Notes under the pieces: generated by a model
Told to the model about the DNA's origin: nothing
The model's database searches: none
The model's input: only the letters and a program-made list of their open reading frames with translations
Shown: in pieces, positions 1 to 8,887 of the stretch
How the letters are laid out: each line of letters begins with the position of its first letter
How positions within the stretch are numbered: the stretch's first letter is position 1
Origin: Mailhella massiliensis
GTDB taxonomy: Bacteria; Desulfobacterota; Desulfovibrionia; Desulfovibrionales; Desulfovibrionaceae
Assembly (NCBI RefSeq): GCF_900155525.1
Contig: NZ_LT706945.1
Location: 110,588-174,587, forward strand
DNA: 64,000 bases
Direction of reading: 5' to 3'
Made by a program: the position numbers and the translations under genes

Positions 1-57
1 GAAGGCGGTGAGAAGCTCACGCTCCAGAGACACCCCAAAACGTACCAGTTCGCTCAT
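1..57 (-). CDS. nikR: NikR nickel-responsive regulator, N-terminal fragment
   Basis: Only the first 19 codons lie inside the window. The peptide MSELVRFGVSLERELLTAF matches the start of the ribbon-helix-helix domain of NikR, which represses nickel uptake genes when nickel is bound. An AGGGAG ribosome site lies just upstream of the ATG. A nickel regulator fits a bacterium that also carries hypF for NiFe-hydrogenase maturation. The gene continues off the left edge, so the metal-binding ACT domain cannot be checked. Confidence 0.72.
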   Translation of the reverse strand, partial: MSELVRFGVSLERELLTAF

Positions 58-147
58 GATTTCTCCCTGTGGAAAAGCTTTTTTAGCAATACACCAGCAA
101 GGCCCGCGTCTCAAGTGCCGCTTTTCCGGCGCGGTGTTTTGTGGCTT

Positions 148-1173
148 TCAGCGGGGAAGCGGCTCTTTATTTTGCCGCTCATGCGCGCACAGCTTCGAGG
201 CCATGGCCTCCATGTGGCGGTCCGTGGTGCCGCAGCAGCCGCCGAAAATACGCAGTCCGCATTCCTTTCGCAGCAGAACCATGCCTTCGGCCAGTTTTTC
301 CGGTGCAGACTGCCGCGTGACCTTCGAGCCTTCCAGTTCCCGGAAGGAAAGGGGGGAGGCGTTGGCCTGCAGGCCCAGGAAACGGGAACGTACGCGCAGG
401 GTTTGATTGAAGGGGGAAGCGAGCGCCTGCCGTACCGGGGCGGGGTGTACGCAGTTGGTCATGAAGCAGAGGGCGCGGGGGGAGGTTTCGGCGTCGATGA
501 CGGCAATGGCCGTATCAAGGGGCGTACCGTCCGCAAGGCGTCCGTCGGCGCGAAGGGTGAAGCTCACGATATAGGGCAGGCCCGTTTCCGCCATGGCCTG
601 CGCCATGCCGACGCTCTCGGGCAGGCTGGGCATGAGGGCGGCATACAGAAAATCCGCCCCTGCCTCCTGAAAACGTCCGGCCTGCCAGCGGTGCAGGCGC
701 AGGGCCTCGGGGGCGGAAAGGCAGCCTTCGCCCGTGTAGGCGTCGCCCTTGCAGCCCATCATGCCTCCCGCGAACATGAGAGCGCCGCGCGCATCGGCTT
801 CATGTTGTATTTCGCGCAGCAGCGCCATGTTTTCCCGAAGGATGGAGCTTTCGCCGTTTTCATCGACAAAGCCCGCCCGTGAGGCCCTTTCCCTGTCGCA
901 GCGCCGCGTGGGCGTGGCGGCGAGAAAGGGCAGGCCGTACTTTTCGGCTATGGCGAGATACTGCCGCCACAGAAAGCCGAGGGCCGCGCGGCCTTTTTCT
1001 TCCCGCACAAGACCGGCCATGTCCGCCGGGCCTTCGGTGCAGAGGTGGAATTCATGCTTCAGTCTTTCGGAAAGAGCGCCTTCCATGAGAAAAAGAGGAT
1101 GCTTTTCCCAGCAGTTTCTAAAATCTTCGCCCCGGGATGGCTCAGCCGCGGCTTGTGCCGCGTTGCTCTTCAT
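148..1173 (-). CDS. Homocysteine S-methyltransferase family protein
   Basis: A 341-residue protein of the homocysteine-binding (Pfam S-methyl_trans) family, which moves a methyl group from a methyl-sulfonium or methyl-corrinoid donor to homocysteine. The three zinc ligands are visible: Cys241 in MTNCVHP and Cys313-Cys314 in GGCCGTTD. A GGMMGC motif lies in the first half. The start was set at MKSNAAQ because its ATG overlaps the TGA of the upstream transporter (ATGA), which implies translational coupling. There is no cobalamin domain, so it is closer to stand-alone MmuM-like enzymes than to MetH. The real methyl donor cannot be told from sequence. Confidence 0.8.
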   Translation of the reverse strand: MKSNAAQAAAEPSRGEDFRNCWEKHPLFLMEGALSERLKHEFHLCTEGPADMAGLVREEKGRAALGFLWRQYLAIAEKYGLPFLAATPTRRCDRERASRAGFVDENGESSILRENMALLREIQHEADARGALMFAGGMMGCKGDAYTGEGCLSAPEALRLHRWQAGRFQEAGADFLYAALMPSLPESVGMAQAMAETGLPYIVSFTLRADGRLADGTPLDTAIAVIDAETSPRALCFMTNCVHPAPVRQALASPFNQTLRVRSRFLGLQANASPLSFRELEGSKVTRQSAPEKLAEGMVLLRKECGLRIFGGCCGTTDRHMEAMASKLCAHERQNKEPLPR

Positions 1174-2342
1174 GCGGTTTTCTCCGCTTTTGTGATTTCC
1201 CTGTCCATGAACTGGAAGAGCAGCAGCGAAAGCACCGTAAGCGCCATGCCGCAGTAGAAGGGAAGCTGGTAGCCGAAGCTTACCCACAGCCAGCCGCCGA
1301 GGGGCGGAATGAGCACCGCGGCGATGTGGTTGATGGTCTGGGCAAGCCCCATGCTGGGGGCCACGTCGGCGGGGTCGGCGATTTTCTGGAAAAAGGTGCG
1401 TACGGCGATGGCGAAGTTGAAGGTGAGGCTGTCGAGAACATACATGGCGCCGGCAAGGTACGCGCTGTCCGTCCAAGCATAGCCGAGAAAGATGAAGAAG
1501 GCGGAGGTGTATTCTATGGTAAGCAGTCTTCTTTCGCCGATGCGGTTGATGATGCGGCCGATGAGCGGGTTGAAGAACCAGTTCACGGCATAGTTCACCA
1601 TATAGAGCACGGCCACGGCGCGCACGGAAAAGCCGAATTTTTCCACGAGCAGGAAAAGGGAAAAGACGGTGAAGATCTGCCTGCGTCCTCCCATGAGCAG
1701 CGTAAGCGCGTAGAAGAGCCAGTACCTGCCGCGGAAAACCATGCCTTTTTTCTGGGGGACGACCTTCGGACTGGAAGGGTCGAAGAAAAGGCAGGCCGCG
1801 CCGAGAGCCACGACCACCACGCCGGTTGCGGCAAACATGGTTTCGTAGGAAAGGTGTCCCGCACAGAAAAAGACCATGAGCGAGGCGGCAAGGCTCCCCC
1901 CGGCGGCCAGACCGCGCATACGTCCCATGACGATGGGCGTGCTTGCGAGGTCGTAATACTGTATCATCAGCGACTGATTGATGGTTTCAAAGAAATGAAA
2001 CCCCGCCGACATGACGAACACCGCCCCCGCAATGCCCCAGAAGGAGGTGAACAGACCGATGACGGCCGTACCCGCTCCGCAGATGATGACGGAGAGCACG
2101 CAGAGCCTGTGTTCGCGTATGACGAGCATGAGCGGCACGACGAGAAAGCACAGAAAGCCCGGCACCTCGCGCAGGGCGACCACGAGGCCGTTGTCTGCGG
2201 CGGAAAATCCGCCCACCTCCACGGCATAGTTGGTGTAGAGCAGCGACGAACCCTGAAGGCCCAGCGTACTGCCCAGAGTGAGCAGAAAAAGAAAGAGATA
2301 CATGCGGGTATTGCCCGACACGTTGGAAACAATGGCTTTCAT
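1170..2342 (-). CDS. MFS transporter
   Basis: A 390-residue, strongly hydrophobic protein with about 12 predicted membrane segments and the loop signatures of the major facilitator superfamily, for example GRMRGLAAGGS in the first half and IGRIINRIGERR in the second. It is the first gene of a two-gene unit and overlaps the homocysteine methyltransferase by four bases. The coupling suggests that it imports a methyl donor or sulfur compound used by that enzyme, or exports its product. This is inference from context; the fold gives no substrate. Confidence 0.75.
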   Translation of the reverse strand: MKAIVSNVSGNTRMYLFLFLLTLGSTLGLQGSSLLYTNYAVEVGGFSAADNGLVVALREVPGFLCFLVVPLMLVIREHRLCVLSVIICGAGTAVIGLFTSFWGIAGAVFVMSAGFHFFETINQSLMIQYYDLASTPIVMGRMRGLAAGGSLAASLMVFFCAGHLSYETMFAATGVVVVALGAACLFFDPSSPKVVPQKKGMVFRGRYWLFYALTLLMGGRRQIFTVFSLFLLVEKFGFSVRAVAVLYMVNYAVNWFFNPLIGRIINRIGERRLLTIEYTSAFFIFLGYAWTDSAYLAGAMYVLDSLTFNFAIAVRTFFQKIADPADVAPSMGLAQTINHIAAVLIPPLGGWLWVSFGYQLPFYCGMALTVLSLLLFQFMDREITKAEKTA

Positions 2343-2423
2343 GGCAATGCCTTGGGATGGGGACGGAGAGGTTCCGGGGACTTGTGTGCGAAAGAGAAGA
2401 GAGGGGGGCGGCTTCCCGGTCGC

Positions 2424-2470
2424 GGGAGAGCCCCTGAAGGCCGGGCGGCCTGAGCTCCCGGGCGTTTTTT
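2424..2470 (+). terminator. Orphan rho-independent terminator-like hairpin
   Basis: An imperfect GC-rich stem-loop (2424-2459) is followed by GGGCG and six T residues (2465-2470), reading on the plus strand. No plus-strand gene precedes it. It sits in the 160-base leader of the MFS gene, which is on the minus strand. Confidence 0.4.
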
Positions 2471-2501
2471 GTTTCTGCCGGCGGGAATGCGGCCCGCCAA
2501 G

Positions 2502-2532
2502 CAGAAAGCCGCGGACGGACCGCGGCTTTCTG
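2502..2532 (-). terminator. Hairpin downstream of hppA
   Basis: A perfect 13-bp stem (2502-2514 with 2520-2532) and a 5-base loop lie 40 bases past the hppA stop. On the minus strand no clear T-run follows, so it may act as an mRNA-stabilising end rather than a full intrinsic terminator. Confidence 0.5.
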
Positions 2533-2571
2533 AAAGGTACGCGATGCGGGGGCGTTTCCGCCCCCGGCTTC

Positions 2572-4650
2572 TCAGGCGAGAGCCTGCAGAAGCAGCAGCG
2601 CGACGATGTTGATGATCTTGATCATGGGGTTGACGGCGGGGCCGGCGGTGTCCTTGTAGGGGTCGCCCACGGTGTCGCCGGTAACGGCGGCCTTGTGAGC
2701 TTCGGAACCCTTGCCGCCGAAGTTGCCTTCTTCAATGTACTTCTTGGCGTTGTCCCAGGCTCCGCCGCCGGAGGTCATGGAAATGGCCACGAACAGACCG
2801 GTGACGATGGTGCCCATGAGCATGGCGCCCAGGGAGGCGAAGGCCGCAGCCTGGCCGCCGCAGAGCTTGATCACATAGTACACGACCACGGGGGCGAGCA
2901 CGGGCAGCAGGGAGGGCAGGATCATTTCCTTGATGGCGGACTTGGTGAGCATGTCCACGCAGGCGCTGTAGTCGGGCTTGCCGGTGCCTTCCATGATGCC
3001 GGGAATGTTGTGGAACTGACGGCGCACTTCAACCACCACGGCGGCGCCGGCGCGGCCCACGGCCTTCATGCCCATGGCGCCGAACAGATAGGGGAGCAGA
3101 CCGCCGACGAACAGGCCGACGAGAACGTACGGATCCTGCAGGGCGAAGGTCACGTCGAGGTTGGGGAAGTAGCGGCTCAGGTCTTCGGTGTAGGAGGCGA
3201 AGAGCACGAGAGCGGCCAGAGCGGCGGAACCGATGGCGTAACCCTTGGTGACGGCCTTGGTGGTGTTGCCCACGGCGTCGAGGGCGTCGGTGGTTTCGCG
3301 GATGTCTTCGGGCAGACCGGACATTTCGGCAATGCCGCCGGCGTTGTCGGTCACGGGGCCGTAGGCGTCAAGAGCGACGATCATGCCGGCGAGGGCCAGC
3401 ATGGTGGTGGCGGCGAGGGAGATGCCGAACAGACCGGCCTGGGTGTAGGCGAAGAGGATGCCGGCGCAGATGATGATCACGGGAGCGGCGCAGGCTTCCA
3501 TGGAGACGGCGAGGCCCTGGATCACGTTGGTGCCGTGACCGGTGGTGGACGCCTTGGAAATGCTGCGCACGGGGCGGTAGGAAGTGGAGGTGTAGTATTC
3601 GGTGACCAGCACGATGAGGCCGGTGACGATGAGACCGGTGAGGCAGCACAGCAGCAGGCTGAAGCCGTTGAAGCTGATGCCCTGAATGGTCATGTCGCCT
3701 TCGCTCCAGAACACGAACATGGTCACGACGGCGATGAGCACGGCGGAGAGCACGGCGGTGGCGATGAGGCCCTTGTACAGAGCACGCATGATCTTGCCGT
3801 CGGAACCGAGCTTCACGAAGAAGGTGCCGGCCACCGAGGCCACGATGCACACGCCGCTGATGAGCAGCGGGAACATCATCATCTTGGTCTGCAGAGCGCC
3901 TTCGAAGAAGATGGAGGCCAGAAGCATGGTGGCCACCACGGTCACGGCGTAGGTTTCAAAAAGGTCGGCGGCCATGCCGGCGCAGTCGCCCACGTTGTCG
4001 CCCACGTTGTCGGCGATAACGGCGGGGTTGCGGGGGTCGTCTTCAGGAATGCCGGCTTCCACCTTGCCCACGAGGTCGGCACCCACGTCGGCGCCCTTGG
4101 TGAAGATGCCGCCGCCGAGACGGGCGAAGATGGAGATGAGGGAGGCGCCGAAGGAGAGAGCCACCAGAGCCTGCATGGTCTGTTCGGTGGACACGCCGAA
4201 GATGGAGAGAACGGCGTAGTACACGGAAACGCCGAGCAGGCCGAGACCCACCACCAGCATACCGGTGATGGCGCCGGACTGGAAGGAGATGTTCAGCGCG
4301 GGAACCATGCCCTTTTCGGCGGCAGCGGCGGTGCGCACGTTGGCGCGCACGGACACGTTCATGCCGATGAAGCCGGCGAGGCCGGACAGCACGGCGCCGA
4401 GCACGAAGCCCAGGGCGGTGAGGAAGGACATGGTGAACAGAAGCAGCACGGCCACCACCACGCCCACGATGGCGATGGTGCGGTACTGGCGCTTCAGATA
4501 GGCCTGAGCGCCTTCCTGAATGGCGCCGGCGATACGCTGCATATCCTCATTGCCGGTGGAGGCGGCGAGGATGTTTTTGGCCGTCTTGAACGCGTAGTAC
4601 AGCGCAAAGGCCGCGCACGCGAAGACGATCACCAGAGAAAAGAAAGTCAT
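2572..4650 (-). CDS. hppA: Membrane-bound proton-pumping pyrophosphatase, K+-independent type
   Basis: A 692-residue polytopic membrane protein that couples pyrophosphate hydrolysis to ion pumping across the inner membrane. The substrate-binding segments are intact: [16 protein letters not shown] at 183-198 and DNVGDNVGD at 214-222. Position 465 is Lys in GNTTKA. In this family Lys there marks the K+-independent enzymes, which pump protons, while Ala marks the K+-dependent ones. Full length matches the family. The gene stands alone, with a hairpin downstream and a candidate promoter about 100 bases upstream. In sulfate/sulfite reducers such a pump can recover energy from the pyrophosphate released by activation reactions; that role is inference here. 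Confidence 0.93.
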   Translation of the reverse strand: MTFFSLVIVFACAAFALYYAFKTAKNILAASTGNEDMQRIAGAIQEGAQAYLKRQYRTIAIVGVVVAVLLLFTMSFLTALGFVLGAVLSGLAGFIGMNVSVRANVRTAAAAEKGMVPALNISFQSGAITGMLVVGLGLLGVSVYYAVLSIFGVSTEQTMQALVALSFGASLISIFARLGGGIFTKGADVGADLVGKVEAGIPEDDPRNPAVIADNVGDNVGDCAGMAADLFETYAVTVVATMLLASIFFEGALQTKMMMFPLLISGVCIVASVAGTFFVKLGSDGKIMRALYKGLIATAVLSAVLIAVVTMFVFWSEGDMTIQGISFNGFSLLLCCLTGLIVTGLIVLVTEYYTSTSYRPVRSISKASTTGHGTNVIQGLAVSMEACAAPVIIICAGILFAYTQAGLFGISLAATTMLALAGMIVALDAYGPVTDNAGGIAEMSGLPEDIRETTDALDAVGNTTKAVTKGYAIGSAALAALVLFASYTEDLSRYFPNLDVTFALQDPYVLVGLFVGGLLPYLFGAMGMKAVGRAGAAVVVEVRRQFHNIPGIMEGTGKPDYSACVDMLTKSAIKEMILPSLLPVLAPVVVYYVIKLCGGQAAAFASLGAMLMGTIVTGLFVAISMTSGGGAWDNAKKYIEEGNFGGKGSEAHKAAVTGDTVGDPYKDTAGPAVNPMIKIINIVALLLLQALA

Positions 4651-4746
4651 ACATACCCCCGACAGGTAGGCTGAAAGTGGAAAAACCGAACATTGGACGG
4701 GCAGGCCCGCCTGCCCGTGACTCCCTGTGATTTAAGGAACGTCAAG

Positions 4747-4773
4747 AATATATAAATTCCCTGCCGATGACAA
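4747..4773 (-). promoter_or_regulatory. Candidate sigma-70 promoter of hppA
   Basis: On the minus strand, TTGTCA (4768-4773) is followed after 15 bases by TATATT (4747-4752), about 100 bases before the hppA ATG. This is the only AT-rich stretch in the 359-base gap between hppA and the aldo-keto reductase. I see no gene in the rest of that gap. Confidence 0.4.
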
Positions 4774-5009
4774 GCCTTGCCCGTTGGGAACGGGAAGGCG
4801 CGCATGGACTTTTTTTTCGCTTGAAGGTACAGGAAAACAGAGTCTTCCTTCCCTGAAAAAGAGCGGGAAGAGCAGCGTTTTTATCATGTTGCGGGCCGGG
4901 CGGCGAATATTGCTCCGCCGTTGGAGCATCCGGGAGCCTTTCCGTCTCGCCCCGTCGCGCATTCCGCCCCGGGATGATTGCCCGGAAGGAAACAACACAA
5001 GGAACAGCC

Positions 5010-5849
5010 ATGGAATCAAACGCGTTCGTGATGCATAACGGAATTGCCGTGCCTCATCCGGGCTTCGGCACCTGCAAGATACCGGAAGAGGACGTCTGCG
5101 GAACCGTGCTGCGCGCTCTGGAGGTCGGGTATCGTCATTTCGACACCGCCGCGCTGTACGGCAACGAGGTACAGGTGGGGGAAGGCTTGCGCAAAAGCGC
5201 TTTTCCGCGCGAGGAACTCTTTGTCGTGAGCAAGGTATGGAACACGGAACGGGGATACGAGCGCACGAAGGCGGCCTTTGAGGCCTCGCTGGAAAGGCTG
5301 GGACTTGATTATCTCGATCTGTACCTCATCCACTGGCCCGCCAACAGAAAGCAGTTCGGCGACGAGGCGGAAAACATCAACGCGCAGACGTGGCGCGCGC
5401 TGGAAGATCTGTATGCCGAAGGCCGTGTGCGCGCCATAGGGGTGAGCAATTTTCTGCCCCATCATCTGGAGGCCCTTGCCCGGACGGCACGCGTGCTGCC
5501 CATGGTGAACCAGATAGAATGTCATCCCGGCTGGCTTCAGTTGCCGGTGGTGGAATACTGCCATGAGCACGGCATCGTGGTGGAGGCCTGGAGTCCCCTC
5601 GGGCGCAGGGCCGTGCTCGATCATCCTGTGCTTCGGGAAGTGGCGGAGAAAAGGGGCATGACCACGGCGCAGGTATGCCTTGCCTGGCTGCTCGGCCACG
5701 GCGTGCTGCCTCTTCCCAAGAGTGTGGACCCGGTGCGCATGGAGCAGAATTTCCATGCGGAGGCCGTGCTCGACGAAAGGGAGATAAGGGCCGTGGACGC
5801 GCTCGCGCCCATGGGCAACTGCGACGACCCGGACTCCGTGGACTTCTGA
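5010..5849 (+). CDS. Aldo/keto reductase
   Basis: A 279-residue NADPH-dependent aldehyde/ketone reductase of the AKR (TIM-barrel) superfamily, close to the DkgA/2,5-diketo-gluconate reductase group. The catalytic tetrad is visible: Asp45 and Tyr50 in HFDTAALYGN, Lys75 in VVSKVWN and His108 in LYLIHWP. The C-terminal LPKSVDPVRMEQN matches the cofactor phosphate-binding segment. The start at MESNAF was chosen because AAGGA lies 8-10 bases upstream; an earlier in-frame ATG adds 12 unconserved residues. It appears monocistronic. Substrate not predictable. Confidence 0.88.
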   Translation: MESNAFVMHNGIAVPHPGFGTCKIPEEDVCGTVLRALEVGYRHFDTAALYGNEVQVGEGLRKSAFPREELFVVSKVWNTERGYERTKAAFEASLERLGLDYLDLYLIHWPANRKQFGDEAENINAQTWRALEDLYAEGRVRAIGVSNFLPHHLEALARTARVLPMVNQIECHPGWLQLPVVEYCHEHGIVVEAWSPLGRRAVLDHPVLREVAEKRGMTTAQVCLAWLLGHGVLPLPKSVDPVRMEQNFHAEAVLDEREIRAVDALAPMGNCDDPDSVDF

Positions 5850-6041
5850 TCCCGTCCGGGAGCGCACAGAGACGGGGCCCGGCAGGATTTTTCTCCGGCG
5901 GAAAGGCTGCTCCGGTTCGCGTTCCGGGGCCTTCCGCCGGAAAACATGCAGACTTTTCCCGCCTTCGGGGCGGGACAGGCACGGGCGGCGGGATGGCGCC
6001 TTGAAAAGCACCGCCGCCGGGGTGCCATACAGGAGAACGAG

Positions 6042-8696
6042 ATGTCATTGAAAGAGCGCCTCGGCCTAAACGGGGCCCCCCTTTATGTGATGGACGGCAA
6101 CGCCTTTCTGTTCCGGGGATATTTCGCCAATGCCGGAATGACGCGTTCCGACGGCTTCCCCACGGGCGCGCTGCACATCGTGGGCCGGGTGCTGCTCAAG
6201 CTTCTCAGAGAGGAGCGGCCCGAACACTTCGTCTTTGTCATGGACGGGCACGGCAGGCATTTCAGACATGAGATATTTCCGGCCTACAAGGCCAACCGTC
6301 CCACGCCGCCGGAGGGGCTTGTCGCGCAGATAGAGCCCCTGCAGGACATGGTGCGCGCGCTGGGCATGAAGGTGGTGGTTTCCGAGGGATGCGAAGCGGA
6401 CGACTGCATTGCGAGCCTTGCCTCCCGATACGCCGGGGAACGCCCCGTCGTCATCATCGGCATGGACAAGGACCTGCGTCAGTGTCTCGCTCCCGGAGTG
6501 GTCATGTGGGACCCCGCCTCCCGCGAGGAAAAGATCATCACTCTGGAATCCTTCCGCAGGGAAACGGGGCTTGAACCTTCCCAGTGGCCGGACGTGCAGG
6601 CCCTCATCGGCGATTCTTCCGACAACGTGCCCGGAGTGAAGGGCATAGGCGAGAAGACGGCGGAAAAGCTGTTCCGTGATTTTAAGAATCTGGAAGACGT
6701 GCGCGACCGCATGGCCGACGTTCCCCCTTCCGTACGCAGGAAGCTGGAAGGCAACGAAGAGGCCATGTTCCTCTACCGCGATCTGACGCGGCTCCATACG
6801 GACTGCTGCGCCCATACGCTGGAAGAGATGGCGGTGCGTCCTCTGGACAGACAGAAGGCGCGCACCTTCCTGCGGGAATTTGAAATGAATTTCCTGCTGC
6901 GCGAACTGGGCAGCCTTGTCCGTCAGGGCATCGTCGCTTCCACGGGAGAAGAGGAGCAGGCTCCCGCACCCGGAACCAGAGCGGGACGGCAGCTTTCGCT
7001 TTTCGACGTCGCGCCCGCCGTGCCTGCCATGGAAAGCGTGGAGGATGCGTCCGCGCTTCCTTCCTGTGCGGGCAGGGAGGCGGCCGTCACTCCGGCTCCC
7101 GCGGTGGGAGGATTCCACGGCGCCGGTCTCTGCGTGGCCGTGCGCACGCCTTCCGGCGTGAAGGAAACGCTCTTTTCCGGCGATCCGCGCGCGCTTGCGG
7201 CATGGGCCGGCGAGGCGTCGCTTCTGGTGACGCCGGACATGAAGCGCCTTCTGCACGGACACAGGGCCTTCGGCACCATTGCTCCCGCGCGCTGTTTCGA
7301 CCTCGGGCTTGCCGCGTACCTGCTGGCTCCGGAAGACAGAGATTACGGATGGCCCAGCCTTTCGGCCCGTCATGCGGAAAGGAGCGGTCTGCCCATGGAG
7401 CGGCCCGCCTCCATGGCTCTTTCCCTGTACGACGACATGGTGAAGCGCCTGGAACACGACGGACTTCTGCCCCTGCTCCGGGACATGGAAATGCCCCTTA
7501 TTCCCGTTCTTGCCTCCATGGAGGATGCGGGCATCACCATCGACAGGCAGGCCCTCAGGCAGTTCCTCGACGAGGTGCAGGAAGAGCTGGACGCGCTGAC
7601 GCTGCGCATCTACAAGGAGGCGGGGCAGGAATTCAATATCCGCTCCGCCCAGCAGATAGGCGAAATACTTTTTAAAAAGCTGGGGCTTGCCGCAGCCAGG
7701 TCCACCAAGGGAGGGCAGGCTTCCACCTCGCAGGCGGTGCTGGAAAAGCTTTCCGGCAAACACCCCGTGGTGGACGCGCTGCTGGAATTCCGCAAGCTGG
7801 AGAAAATGCGTTCCACCTATCTGGAGCCGCTCCCCCGCCTTGCAGGGCCTGACAGCCGCATACACACCACCTTCAACCAGACGGCTACGGCCACGGGCAG
7901 GCTTTCTTCCAGCAACCCCAACCTCCAGAACATTCCCGTGCGCGGCGATCTGGGGCGGCGTATGCGCACCTGCTTCACCGCAGGGCCGGGCATGAGCCTT
8001 GTTTCCGCCGACTATTCGCAGGTGGAACTTCGGGTGCTCGCCCATTATTCCCAGGACCCGACGCTGCTTTCCGCCTTCCGCAATGGGGAGGACATTCATA
8101 CCCGCACGGCCGCGCTTCTGTATGATGTGGATCCTTCGCAGATAGGGCCGGATGAACGCCGCAGGGCCAAGACCATCAACTTCGGCCTCATTTACGGCAT
8201 GGGTGCGCGCAAGCTCGGGCAGGATCTGGGTATTCCCCTTTCGGAAGCGCGCATGTTCATCGAGCGCTACTTCGCCCGCTTTGCCCACATCAAGGAATTT
8301 TTCGACAGCGTGGAGGAAGAGGCGCGCAAAAACGGTTATGTGACCACCATTTCCGGTCGTCGCCGCCCCCTGCCCGACATGCTCTCCCAGAGCGGGCAGG
8401 CCCGGGCCCTCGCCGAGAGGCAGGCCGTGAACACCCTTATTCAGGGGTCCGCCGCCGACCTCATCAAGTTCGCCATGCTGGCGGTGTACCGTGATGAGGA
8501 ACTCCGGCGCAGAAAGGCGCGCCTGCTGCTTCAGATACACGACGAACTCATTGTGGAAGCGCCGGAAGCGGAGGCGCAGGCCGTGGCCTCGCGCCTTGCC
8601 GCGCTCATGACCGACACCTCGGCCTGGGGCATGGAACTTCGCGTCCCCCTTGTGGCCGATGCGGGTGTGGGCCATAACTGGGGCGAGGCGCACTAG
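6042..8696 (+). CDS. polA: DNA polymerase I (3'-5' exonuclease site apparently lost)
   Basis: An 884-residue family A polymerase. Residues 1-290 form the 5'-3' flap nuclease (acidic residues in EADDCIASL and GMDKDL, HhH motif GVKGIGEKTA). Residues about 300-490 occupy the place of the 3'-5' proofreading domain but lack its DxE motif. The polymerase domain has motif A (DYSQVELR, about 657), motif B (RRAKTINFGLIYGMG, about 700-715) and motif C (QIHDELIVEAP, about 831). The start at MSLKERL follows AGGAG; the longer frame upstream is unconserved. It fills Okazaki gaps and repair patches. Confidence 0.93.
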   Translation: MSLKERLGLNGAPLYVMDGNAFLFRGYFANAGMTRSDGFPTGALHIVGRVLLKLLREERPEHFVFVMDGHGRHFRHEIFPAYKANRPTPPEGLVAQIEPLQDMVRALGMKVVVSEGCEADDCIASLASRYAGERPVVIIGMDKDLRQCLAPGVVMWDPASREEKIITLESFRRETGLEPSQWPDVQALIGDSSDNVPGVKGIGEKTAEKLFRDFKNLEDVRDRMADVPPSVRRKLEGNEEAMFLYRDLTRLHTDCCAHTLEEMAVRPLDRQKARTFLREFEMNFLLRELGSLVRQGIVASTGEEEQAPAPGTRAGRQLSLFDVAPAVPAMESVEDASALPSCAGREAAVTPAPAVGGFHGAGLCVAVRTPSGVKETLFSGDPRALAAWAGEASLLVTPDMKRLLHGHRAFGTIAPARCFDLGLAAYLLAPEDRDYGWPSLSARHAERSGLPMERPASMALSLYDDMVKRLEHDGLLPLLRDMEMPLIPVLASMEDAGITIDRQALRQFLDEVQEELDALTLRIYKEAGQEFNIRSAQQIGEILFKKLGLAAARSTKGGQASTSQAVLEKLSGKHPVVDALLEFRKLEKMRSTYLEPLPRLAGPDSRIHTTFNQTATATGRLSSSNPNLQNIPVRGDLGRRMRTCFTAGPGMSLVSADYSQVELRVLAHYSQDPTLLSAFRNGEDIHTRTAALLYDVDPSQIGPDERRRAKTINFGLIYGMGARKLGQDLGIPLSEARMFIERYFARFAHIKEFFDSVEEEARKNGYVTTISGRRRPLPDMLSQSGQARALAERQAVNTLIQGSAADLIKFAMLAVYRDEELRRRKARLLLQIHDELIVEAPEAEAQAVASRLAALMTDTSAWGMELRVPLVADAGVGHNWGEAH

Positions 8697-8887
8697 ACGG
8701 CGGAAAGCCGGGAATGCGTCTTCTCTGGAAGGCAGGGGCGGAGAGACAAGGGAGAGCGCGTTCTTTTCCGGGAACCTTCCGGCCGTACTCCGGCGGGATG
8801 CCGCCCGGCCGTTTGCCGCCCTCTTCGGCGTGTTTGCCGGAAACGATTCGGATTCATGGGCTTTTGCCCTCAACAGACGAGAACAGT

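Noticed and set aside
2343..2570. SAM or cobalamin riboswitch before the methyltransferase/MFS unit
   Set aside because: The leader has a GC-rich stem, but none of the conserved cores I know is visible.
2278..4674. A 798-codon open frame opposite hppA
   Set aside because: It is the antisense of a clear pyrophosphatase; long His/Gly-rich shadow frames are expected in GC-rich genes.
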